64,000 nucleotides of DNA from Streptomyces sp. SID8352 (GTDB lineage Bacteria > Actinomycetota > Actinomycetes > Streptomycetales > Streptomycetaceae): positions 1 through 64,000 of the forward strand of contig NZ_WWGX01000082.1 in NCBI RefSeq assembly GCF_009862265.1, read 5' to 3'. Position numbers and translations under genes: made by a program. How positions within the stretch are numbered: position 1 is the first letter of the stretch; each line of letters begins with the position of its first letter. Shown one piece after another: positions 14,163 through 21,030 of this stretch. The notes below the pieces were generated by a model, which searched no databases, had not been told where the DNA came from, and was given only the letters and a program-made list of their open reading frames with translations.

Positions 14163-15008
14163 GTGTCCATCGGCAACTCCCCTGAAGACGAGCGTCCCTT
14201 CGACACCGTGCCCGACGGCCCGTCCGAGGAGGACCGCCCCTCCGTCGGCACCGCGCTGCGCCGCGCCCGGATCGACGCCGGGCTGACCATCGACGACGTC
14301 AGCTCCGCCACCCGGGTCCGGATCGCGATCGTGCGCGCCATCGAGGCGGACGACTTCGCGCCCTGCGGCGGCGCCGTCTACGCGCGCGGGCACATCCGCA
14401 CCCTGGCCAGGGCCGTGCGACTCGACCCGGACCGGCTGCTCGCCCGTTTCGAGAGCGAGCACGGCGGGCGCCCCGCCCCGACCCCGGCCGCACCCCTGTT
14501 CGAGGCCGAACGCATCCGCCCCGAGCGGCGCGGGCCCAACTGGACCGCCGCCATGGTCGCCGCCATCGTCGCCGTGGTCGGTTTCGTCGGCTTCACGGTC
14601 GTCAAGGGCGGTGACGACGGCGCGGACAAGGCCAACCTCGCCGAGGGAGCCGAGCCGAGCGCGTCCGCCCCGGCCTCCGCCAAGCCCGAGAAGCCGGCCG
14701 CGCCCAAGCCCGACCCGACCGACAGCGCCATCGCCGCCGCGCCCCAGGACAAGGTCACGGTCAAGGTCAGCGCCACCGACGGCCGCAGCTGGATCTCGGC
14801 CAAGGACCACAGCGGCCGGCTCCTCTTCGACGGGCTCCTCAAGCAGGGCGACTCCAAGACCTTCCAGGACAACGACCGGATCAACCTGGTCCTCGGCGAC
14901 GCCGGAGCCATCCAGCTCTACGTCAACGGCAAGAAGATCGAGGACGATTTCCGGCCGGGCGCCGTGGAGCGGCTGACGTACACCAAGGGCGACCCGCAGA
15001 CCGGGTGA
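14163..15008 (+). CDS. RodZ-like helix-turn-helix membrane protein
   Basis: The 281-aa protein has an N-terminal helix-turn-helix of the RodZ/XRE type (about residues 27-95: GTALRRARIDAGLTIDDVS, AIEADDFAPCGGAVYARGHI). One transmembrane segment follows (about 125-145), then a Pro/Ala-rich linker and a C-terminal DUF4115-like beta domain (VKVSATDGRSWISAKD). RodZ proteins link the MreB cytoskeleton to the envelope, but the helix-turn-helix here could also act otherwise. The gene follows ftsK, as in S. coelicolor. GTG 14163 is the chosen start. Confidence 0.8.
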   Translation: MSIGNSPEDERPFDTVPDGPSEEDRPSVGTALRRARIDAGLTIDDVSSATRVRIAIVRAIEADDFAPCGGAVYARGHIRTLARAVRLDPDRLLARFESEHGGRPAPTPAAPLFEAERIRPERRGPNWTAAMVAAIVAVVGFVGFTVVKGGDDGADKANLAEGAEPSASAPASAKPEKPAAPKPDPTDSAIAAAPQDKVTVKVSATDGRSWISAKDHSGRLLFDGLLKQGDSKTFQDNDRINLVLGDAGAIQLYVNGKKIEDDFRPGAVERLTYTKGDPQTG

Positions 15009-15142
15009 GCCCGCCCCGCGGGGCGGTGCCGGGCGAGGGGCCGTCCACGGCCGGACGGCCTCCCGCCGTGCGGCCCCCCGCGCGCCGTCCGGCCCGCCGC
15101 TCCCGGCCAACCCCTTCGACATGGGCCGTCCGTGGGACGAAG

Positions 15143-15148
15143 TAGTCT
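15143..15148 (+). promoter_or_regulatory. -10 box of a leaderless rimO transcript
   Basis: TAGTCT is followed by exactly 7 nt and then the rimO ATG. No ribosome binding site is present. Confidence 0.6.
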
Positions 15149-15155
15149 TGAGCCC

Positions 15156-16628
15156 ATGCCTGAAAGCCGTACCGTCGCACTCGTCACCCTTGGCTGCGCC
15201 CGCAACGAGGTGGACTCGGAGGAGCTCGCAGGCCGTCTGGAGGCGGACGGCTGGACGCTCGTCGAGGACGCCGGGGAAGCGGATGTCGCCGTCGTGAACA
15301 CGTGCGGCTTCGTCGAGGCCGCCAAGAAGGACTCCGTCGACGCCCTCCTGGAGGCCAACGACCTCAAGGGCCACGGCCGGACCCAGGCCGTGGTGGCCGT
15401 GGGCTGCATGGCCGAGCGGTACGGCAAGGAGCTGGCGGAGGCCCTGCCGGAGGCCGACGGCGTCCTGGGCTTCGACGACTACGCGGACATCTCCGACCGG
15501 CTGCGCACCATCCTCGGCGGCGGCATCCACGCCGCCCACACCCCCCGTGACCGGCGCAAGCTGCTGCCGGTCAGCCCCGTCGAACGGCAGCAGGCCGGCA
15601 CCGCCGTCGCCCTGCCCGGACACGGCCCCGTCGACCTGCCCGAGGGACTCGCCCCCGCCTCCGGGCCGCGCGCCCCGCTGCGCCGCCGCCTGGACGGCTC
15701 CCCGGTCGCCTCCGTGAAGCTGGCCTCCGGCTGCGACCGGCGCTGCTCCTTCTGCGCCATCCCCTCCTTCCGCGGCTCCTTCATCTCCCGCCGCCCGAGC
15801 GACGTGCTGAACGAGACGCGGTGGCTCGCGGAGCAGGGCGTCAAGGAGATCATGCTGGTCTCCGAGAACAACACCTCCTACGGCAAGGACCTGGGCGACA
15901 TCCGCCTGCTGGAGTCCCTGTTGCCCGAACTGGCCGAGGTCGACGGCATCGAGCGGGTCCGGGTCAGCTACCTCCAGCCGGCCGAGATGCGGCCCGGCCT
16001 GATCGAGGTGCTGACCTCCACCCCGAAGGTCATGCCGTACTTCGACCTGTCCTTCCAGCACTCGGCGCCGAACGTGCTGCGCGCCATGCGCCGCTTCGGC
16101 GACACCGACCGCTTCCTGGAGCTGCTCTCCGCCATCCGGGCCGGGGCGCCCGAGGCGGGCGTGCGCTCCAACTTCATCGTGGGCTTCCCCGGCGAGAGCG
16201 AGGCCGACCTCGCGGAGCTGGAGCGGTTCCTGAACCACGCGCGGCTGGACGCCATCGGTGTCTTCGGCTACTCCGACGAGGAGGGCACCGAGGCGGCCAC
16301 CTACGGCGACAAGCACGACGGCGACGTCGTCGCGGAGCGGCTGGCCCGGGTCTCCCGGCTGGCCGAGGAACTGGTCTCGCAGCGGGCCGAGGAGCGCCTC
16401 GGCTCGACCGTCCGGGTGCTGGTGGAGTCCGTGGACGAGGAGGACGGGGTCCGGGGCCGCGCCGCGCACCAGGCCCCGGAGACCGACGGCCAGGTGATCC
16501 TCACCGGCGGCGGGGGGCAGGTGGTCGGCCGTATGGTCGACGCGAAGGTGATCGGTACGGAGGGTGTCGACCTGGTGGCCGAACCGCTGCCGGGCACATC
16601 CGCGTCGAGCGAGGAGACGGACAGATGA
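15156..16628 (+). CDS. rimO: ribosomal protein S12 methylthiotransferase RimO
   Basis: The 490-aa enzyme adds a methylthio group to the conserved aspartate of ribosomal protein S12. The N-terminal UPF0004 domain has the expected cysteines (LGCARNEVDSEELAG, VNTCGF, GCMAERYG). The radical-SAM motif is C193-x3-C197-x2-C200 (CDRRCSFC), and a C-terminal TRAM domain ends the protein. An Ala/Pro-rich insert of about 45 aa separates the first two domains. Its stop overlaps the pgsA start by 4 nt (ATGA). MiaB at 49222 is a paralogue of different target. The ATG at 15132 is less likely because the -10 box lies downstream of it. Confidence 0.95.
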   Translation: MPESRTVALVTLGCARNEVDSEELAGRLEADGWTLVEDAGEADVAVVNTCGFVEAAKKDSVDALLEANDLKGHGRTQAVVAVGCMAERYGKELAEALPEADGVLGFDDYADISDRLRTILGGGIHAAHTPRDRRKLLPVSPVERQQAGTAVALPGHGPVDLPEGLAPASGPRAPLRRRLDGSPVASVKLASGCDRRCSFCAIPSFRGSFISRRPSDVLNETRWLAEQGVKEIMLVSENNTSYGKDLGDIRLLESLLPELAEVDGIERVRVSYLQPAEMRPGLIEVLTSTPKVMPYFDLSFQHSAPNVLRAMRRFGDTDRFLELLSAIRAGAPEAGVRSNFIVGFPGESEADLAELERFLNHARLDAIGVFGYSDEEGTEAATYGDKHDGDVVAERLARVSRLAEELVSQRAEERLGSTVRVLVESVDEEDGVRGRAAHQAPETDGQVILTGGGGQVVGRMVDAKVIGTEGVDLVAEPLPGTSASSEETDR

Positions 16629-17479
16629 CCGGTGTCCCGGCGTCCGCGGCGGGCGGCTCCTCCGGCGCCCGGAGGACCGGCGCACGCGGTGCCCCGGGCA
16701 CCGCGCCGGAGACGGCCCACGGCAGCGGCGCCACCCGGCGCGGCAGCGGCGAGGGCGGCACCACCGGGACGGCCGGGCGCTCCGGGGCCACCGCGGCCAC
16801 CGGGACGGCCGGGCGGGGTGCCGGGACGGACGGCGCGGCCGGCTCCGGCCCGGCGGGACGCGGCGGCAAGATCACTGCGGCCGCCGTCAACCAGGCCAGC
16901 GTGTGGAACATCGCCAACTTCCTGACGATGCTCCGGCTGGTCCTCGTGCCGGCCTTCGTCGCCCTGATGCTCGGCAACGGCGGATACGACCCGGCCTGGC
17001 GCTCGTTCGCCTGGGCCGCCTTCGCCGTCGCCATGATCACCGACCTGTTCGACGGCCATCTGGCCCGCGCCTACGACCTGGTCACCGACTTCGGGAAGAT
17101 CGCCGACCCCATCGCCGACAAGGCGATCATGGGGGCGGCGCTGATCTGCCTCTCCGCCCTGGGCGATCTGCCGTGGTGGGTGACGGCGGTGATCCTCGGC
17201 CGGGAACTCGGCGTCACCGTGCTGCGCTTCGTGGTCATCCGGTACGGGGTGATCCCGGCGAGCCGCGGCGGCAAGCTGAAGACGCTCACCCAGGGAGTGG
17301 CCGTCGGCATGTACGTCCTGGCGCTGACGGGGCCCCTGGCGACCCTGAGGTTCTGGGTGATGGCCGCGGCGGTCGTCCTGACCGTGGCGACCGGGCTGGA
17401 CTATGTGAAGCAGGCCATTGTGCTGCGCCGGCGCGGGATCGCCGAGCGCGGAGCGGCTACGAGGGAGACGGACGTTTGA
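16625..17479 (+). CDS. pgsA: CDP-diacylglycerol--glycerol-3-phosphate 3-phosphatidyltransferase
   Basis: The 284-aa membrane enzyme makes phosphatidylglycerophosphate, the first committed step to phosphatidylglycerol and cardiolipin. The CDP-alcohol phosphotransferase signature D-x2-DG-x2-AR-x8-G-x3-D-x3-D is intact (DLFDGHLAR, then FGKIADPIADK). Several hydrophobic helices span the last 190 residues. The first 85 residues are a Gly/Thr/Ala-rich, probably disordered extension that most PgsA proteins lack. Both ends overlap neighbours by 4 nt (rimO and cinA), so the three genes are probably translated together. Confidence 0.92.
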   Translation: MTGVPASAAGGSSGARRTGARGAPGTAPETAHGSGATRRGSGEGGTTGTAGRSGATAATGTAGRGAGTDGAAGSGPAGRGGKITAAAVNQASVWNIANFLTMLRLVLVPAFVALMLGNGGYDPAWRSFAWAAFAVAMITDLFDGHLARAYDLVTDFGKIADPIADKAIMGAALICLSALGDLPWWVTAVILGRELGVTVLRFVVIRYGVIPASRGGKLKTLTQGVAVGMYVLALTGPLATLRFWVMAAAVVLTVATGLDYVKQAIVLRRRGIAERGAATRETDV

Positions 17480-18021
17480 GTTCCACCGCCGCCGACGTGG
17501 TGCGACTACTCACGGCGAGGGGCCGGACCCTCGCCGTCGCGGAGTCGCTGACCGGTGGACTGGTGGCGGCCGCGATCACCGGGGTGCCCGGGGCGTCCCG
17601 GGTGTTCCGCGGCTCCGTCACCGCCTACGCGACCGATCTCAAGCGGGACCTGCTCGCCGTCGACGCCGCGCTGCTGTCATCGAAGGGCGCGGTGGACCCG
17701 CAGGTCGCGGCCCAGATGGCGGCCGGGGTGCGGCACCGGCTCGGCGCCGACTGGGGCATCGCCACGACCGGGGTGGCCGGTCCCGACCCGCAGGACGGGC
17801 AGCCCGTCGGAACGGTGTTCGTCGCCGTCCACGGACCTCTCGAACAGGATTCCGGTTCTGCCCATGGCGGAAAAGTCGCGGCACTGCGGTTGAACGGCAG
17901 TCGGGCGGAAATCCGTATGGAGAGTGTACGCAGCGTGCTGGCGCTCCTGCTGAGGGAGCTGGCGGGCGAACGGACCGGGAATCAGCGGGCACAGGATACG
18001 GAACAGAACGGGGGGTTTTGA
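17476..18021 (+). CDS. cinA: CinA C-terminal-type nicotinamide-nucleotide amidohydrolase
   Basis: The 181-aa protein is a stand-alone CinA C-terminal (PncC) domain, with the AESLTGG signature near residue 21, GVPGASRVFRGSVTAY and the motif TTGVAGPDPQDGQPVGTV. The family deamidates nicotinamide mononucleotide to nicotinic acid mononucleotide in NAD recycling. The start is a TTG that overlaps the pgsA stop (TTGA), consistent with coupling. The pgsA-cinA-clgR order is conserved across actinobacteria. Confidence 0.88.
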   Translation: MSSTAADVVRLLTARGRTLAVAESLTGGLVAAAITGVPGASRVFRGSVTAYATDLKRDLLAVDAALLSSKGAVDPQVAAQMAAGVRHRLGADWGIATTGVAGPDPQDGQPVGTVFVAVHGPLEQDSGSAHGGKVAALRLNGSRAEIRMESVRSVLALLLRELAGERTGNQRAQDTEQNGGF

Positions 18022-18134
18022 TGTTTGCAGCCCTGAGTGAACACGACATCGCTCCCCGCACGGCCGCGGCGCGAGGCGGTACGGTGGGGCGTGAAGGATG
18101 CGGTAACGCGGTCCGAGGAGGGAGCCACCGATGA
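18021..18134 (+). CDS. possible 37-aa coupling ORF between cinA and clgR
   Basis: An ORF of 37 codons starts on the last base of the cinA stop (TGATG) and ends inside the clgR start (ATGA). It would let ribosomes run from cinA into clgR without a gap. The predicted peptide (MFAALSEHDIAPRTAA and onward) has no recognisable motif. It may be a real small protein, a coupling device or chance; the double overlap is the only support. Confidence 0.3.
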   Translation: MFAALSEHDIAPRTAAARGGTVGREGCGNAVRGGSHR

Positions 18135-18511
18135 TTCTGCTCCGTCGCCTGCTGGGTGACGTGCTGCGTCGGCAGCGCCAGCGCCAGGGCCGTACTCTGC
18201 GCGAAGTCTCCTCGTCCGCCCGAGTCTCACTCGGCTATCTCTCCGAGGTGGAGCGGGGGCAGAAGGAGGCTTCCTCCGAGCTGCTGTCCGCCATCTGCGA
18301 CGCGCTGGACGTACGGATGTCCGAGCTGATGCGGGAAGTGAGCGATGAACTCGCGCTCGCCGAGCTGGCCCAGTCCGCCGCCGCCACTCCCAGCGAATCC
18401 GTGCCGGCCCCGGTGCGCTCGATGCTGGGTTCCGTATCGGTGGCCGGTGTGCCACCGGAGCGGGTGACCATCAAGGCGCCCGCGGAGGCAGTGGACGTCG
18501 TAGCCGCCTGA
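18131..18511 (+). CDS. clgR: ClgR-like XRE-family transcriptional regulator
   Basis: The 126-aa protein has an N-terminal XRE helix-turn-helix (about residues 15-75: GRTLREVSSSARVSLGYLSE, VERGQKEASSELLSAI, ALDVRMSELM). Its place after pgsA and cinA is that of ClgR, the activator of clp protease and lon genes in Streptomyces, corynebacteria and mycobacteria. The C-terminus ends DVVAA; a terminal Ala-Ala is a known ClpP degradation signal in the Streptomyces regulators PopR and ClgR and would give feedback. ATG 18131 follows GAGGAGGGAG. The -10-like TACGGT near 18079 could be its own promoter. Confidence 0.85.
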   Translation: MILLRRLLGDVLRRQRQRQGRTLREVSSSARVSLGYLSEVERGQKEASSELLSAICDALDVRMSELMREVSDELALAELAQSAAATPSESVPAPVRSMLGSVSVAGVPPERVTIKAPAEAVDVVAA

Positions 18512-18528
18512 GCACGTGTGCTCATGAG

Positions 18529-18563
18529 GCCCCGGCCGGGGCTCTCCGGTGGGATCCGGAGAG
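18529..18563 (+). terminator. double hairpin after clgR
   Basis: GCCCCGG/CCGGGGC (18529-18542) is followed directly by CTCTCCGG/CCGGAGAG (18542-18563, 6-nt loop). No T-run follows, as is common in Streptomyces. The structure separates clgR from dps. Confidence 0.6.
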
Positions 18564-18672
18564 GTGCGGTCGGGGTTTTCGTGTCTCCGCGCCCGTTTGC
18601 CGCCCGCCCCGGGTGCCCCCATGGTGGAGGGAGAGGGCCGACGGCCGGGGGGCCTACCGACGGAGGGTGCGG

Positions 18673-19143
18673 ATGTACGTCGTCAAGAGCCCGTTGTCCG
18701 ACGCGAACCTGAAGGTCGTCTCCGAGGCCCTGCAGGGTGCCCTCGTCGACCTCGTGGACCTGGCGCTGGTGGCGAAACAGATCCACTGGAACGTGGTCGG
18801 GCCGCGCTTCCGCTCCGTCCACCTCCAACTCGACGAGGTCGTCGCCATCGCGCGGACCCACTCCGACACCGTCGCCGAGCGCGCCTCGGCGCTCGGCGTA
18901 CCACCGGACGGCCGGGCCGCCACGGTGGCCGTCGGCAGCGGCATCGGGGTGACGCCGGAGGGCTGGGTGGACGACACGGCCGCGGTGCGCACCCTCGTGG
19001 AGGCGCTGGGCGCGCTGATCGCCCGGATGCGGGAGCGCGTCGAGGCGACGGCCGACGCCGATCCCGTGAGCCAGGACATCTTCATCCAGGTCACCGCCGA
19101 CCTCGAGAAGGAGCACTGGATGTTCCAGGCCGAGAACGGATGA
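18673..19143 (+). CDS. dps: Dps family ferritin-like DNA-protection protein
   Basis: The 156-aa four-helix-bundle protein stores iron and protects the chromosome under stress. Ferroxidase residues are visible: the His in QIHWNVVGPRF, the His in SVHLQLDEV, and the Asp and Glu in THSDTVAERA. The family's C-terminal helix follows (IFIQVTADLEKEHWMF). ATG 18673 lies 5 nt after GGAGGG; an upstream in-frame start at 18613 would add 20 non-homologous residues. Streptomyces encode several Dps paralogues, so no paralogue letter is assigned. Confidence 0.92.
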   Translation: MYVVKSPLSDANLKVVSEALQGALVDLVDLALVAKQIHWNVVGPRFRSVHLQLDEVVAIARTHSDTVAERASALGVPPDGRAATVAVGSGIGVTPEGWVDDTAAVRTLVEALGALIARMRERVEATADADPVSQDIFIQVTADLEKEHWMFQAENG

Positions 19144-19532
19144 CCGCAGTACGCACCGCGCGCCGGACCGCCGCCCTGGGGTTCGGCGCGCTGTGGTGGT
19201 GGGCGGTGCTCCGCCTGGCCCTGGCGCCCGGCGCGGGTGTGGTCGAGGGGGCGGTGGTGTTCGGCGGCTGGGGGCTCAGTGTGCTGCCGGTGCACTGTGT
19301 GCCCAAGGACCGGGCGGCGGGGGCGCTGGCCGCCGGGCGGTGGCGACGGGCACTGGGGCGGGACGGGGGCGCCCGGGGGAGCGCCCGAGGCAGTGCTTCG
19401 GCCGGTGGGCTCGGGGTTGCGGGGGCCGAAGGGGTTGCGGGAGCGGAGGGTGCCGGAGGCGGCGTCGGAGCCGGAGGCGTTGGGGCCGGGGGGACGGAGA
19501 CGGCCGAAGGGGCGGGGGCTGAGGGGCCGTGA
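19140..19532 (+). CDS. hypothetical small membrane protein
   Basis: This 130-aa ORF overlaps the dps stop by 4 nt (ATGA), so it is probably translated with dps. It has two hydrophobic stretches (about residues 12-30 and 36-52) and a C-terminal Gly/Ala tail (GAEGVAGAEGAGGGVGAGG) of low complexity. I do not recognise the family. The tail may be unconstrained; the first 60 residues look the most gene-like. Confidence 0.5.
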   Translation: MTAVRTARRTAALGFGALWWWAVLRLALAPGAGVVEGAVVFGGWGLSVLPVHCVPKDRAAGALAAGRWRRALGRDGGARGSARGSASAGGLGVAGAEGVAGAEGAGGGVGAGGVGAGGTETAEGAGAEGP

Positions 19533-20121
19533 AGGGACCCAGGAGGCGCGTGGGCGCTACCGGTGGACTCCGGCGCCGAGCGAGTGCTGTAGTGCCCTGG
19601 GCGAGGGGCGAGGGGCGAGGGGCGAGGGGCGAGGGGCGAGGGGCGAGGGGCGAGGGGCGGGGAGCGAGGGGCAGCGGGGTAGCGACGGTGGGGGCGAGGC
19701 GGCGGGAGGTGCCCTTCCCGGCTGGGGGTGTGCGGGGCTGGTCCACGGCGGGGAGTGATGCCCGTGGACCGGCTCGGGCGTTCGGCGCTTTCGGCGGTGC
19801 TTCGGATGTCCGGCACATCCCGACGGTGCGTCGGGCGCTCGGCGCCGCCCGGCGGTGGTGGTGGGGTCCCCTCTGAGCGACCGGATGCTGTTCCGGGTCC
19901 ACGGGCTCGGCCCCGCCCGGGGGCTGAGCGCGCCGGGCGTTCGGACCGTCCGGGGGCTTCGACGGGCTCGGTGTCCGACGCCTCCCGTCCGGCGGGCGCT
20001 CCCGGCGTTCGGGTCCCCTCGCGCTTCCGGTTCCTCCCGGCCGCCCGGGTGCGGGCCGGTTCCTTCCGTACGTCCCGCGCGGTGCGTCCACCGGGGCTTC
20101 GTGGTGCCCGAACGCCTCGGC
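19533..20121. other. intergenic region with heptamer repeats
   Basis: This 589-bp GC-rich region lies between convergent genes. ORFs exist on both strands but none has gene-like composition or a ribosome binding site. The notable content is the tandem heptamer at 19599-19668. Confidence 0.5.
19599..19668. repeat. tandem heptamer (GGGCGAG)n
   Basis: Eight perfect GGGCGAG copies (19599-19654) are followed by two variant copies (GGGCGGG and GAGCGAG). The repeat is G-rich on the plus strand and could form G-quadruplex-like structures or vary in number by slippage. Confidence 0.9.
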
Positions 20122-21012
20122 TCACCTCGTGCGGCGGCGGTGGGGTCCGGCGCCGGAGCGGGGCTCGCTGCCCGGAGCCGGAGCCGGAGCCGGAGCCCAT
20201 GCCGTGCCCGGGGCCGGGGCCGGGGCGGGCCCCGCCTGGCAGGACGGGCACCAGTACGTGGGGCGTTCGCGCGAACCGTCGCCCTGGTCGGCCAGCCGGA
20301 CGGACGTGCCGCAGCGCGGACAGGGGCGGGGCGCGCGGCCGTAGACGAACAGGTTCTGGCCGCGCAGCCCCGTGGTGCGGCGCACCGGGCGGTCGCGGTT
20401 GGCCTCCAGCAGCCGCCGCGCCAGCACCGGCAGCTTCGCGGCCCGGCCGGCGGGCAGCTCGCCCACCGGGAGCCAGGGCGTGACGCCGAGCAGGAAGCAC
20501 AGCTCGCTCTTGTAGACATTGCCGATCCCGGCGAGGTTGCGCTGGTCGAGCAGGGCCTCGCCGAGGGGGCGGGCCGGGTCCGCGAGGAGGTTGGCCAGGG
20601 CCCGTTCGGCGTCCCAGTCCGGGCCCAGCAGGTCGGGGCCGAGATGGCCCACGGCGCGTACCTCGTCGGCCGTCCGGATCAGCTCCAGGACCGGGAGCCG
20701 GTACCCGACGGCCGTACGGTCGGCGGTGCCCAGGATCACGCGGATCTGGTGCGCCGGACCGCCGCTCCAGCGCCGGCCGGGGGCGAACACCTTCCAGGAG
20801 CCGTCCATCCGCAGATGTGTGTGCAGGGTCAGGCCGCCCTCCACACGGGTGAGCAGGTGCTTGCCCCGGGGGACGGTCTCCAGGACCGTACGGCCGGTGA
20901 GGTCGACGGTCGCGTACCGGGGCACGCGGAAGTCGCTGCGGGTCAGCACCGCACCGGCGAGGGCGTCGTGCAGCCGCCGTGCCGCCTGCCAGACCGTGTC
21001 ACCTTCGGGCAT
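20122..21012 (-). CDS. nei: Fpg/Nei family DNA glycosylase (endonuclease VIII type)
   Basis: The 296-aa enzyme removes oxidised bases and cleaves the abasic site. The N-terminus PEGDTVW supplies the catalytic proline and glutamate and is typical of actinobacterial Nei2 proteins rather than Fpg (PELPEVE). The helix-two-turn-helix (LLDQRNLAGIGNVYKSE) and a C-terminal zinc finger (CPRC, then CPSC) are intact. A Pro/Ala tail follows the finger. The gene begins 18 bp after the stop of the Lhr helicase gene on the same strand, so the two are probably co-transcribed. Confidence 0.92.
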   Translation of the reverse strand: MPEGDTVWQAARRLHDALAGAVLTRSDFRVPRYATVDLTGRTVLETVPRGKHLLTRVEGGLTLHTHLRMDGSWKVFAPGRRWSGGPAHQIRVILGTADRTAVGYRLPVLELIRTADEVRAVGHLGPDLLGPDWDAERALANLLADPARPLGEALLDQRNLAGIGNVYKSELCFLLGVTPWLPVGELPAGRAAKLPVLARRLLEANRDRPVRRTTGLRGQNLFVYGRAPRPCPRCGTSVRLADQGDGSRERPTYWCPSCQAGPAPAPAPGTAWAPAPAPAPGSEPRSGAGPHRRRTR

Positions 21013-21030
21013 GCGTCAAGGGTGACAGGC

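Noticed and set aside
19599..19668. CRISPR or iteron origin
   Set aside because: Heptamers are directly adjacent, and neither spacers nor a replication gene are present.
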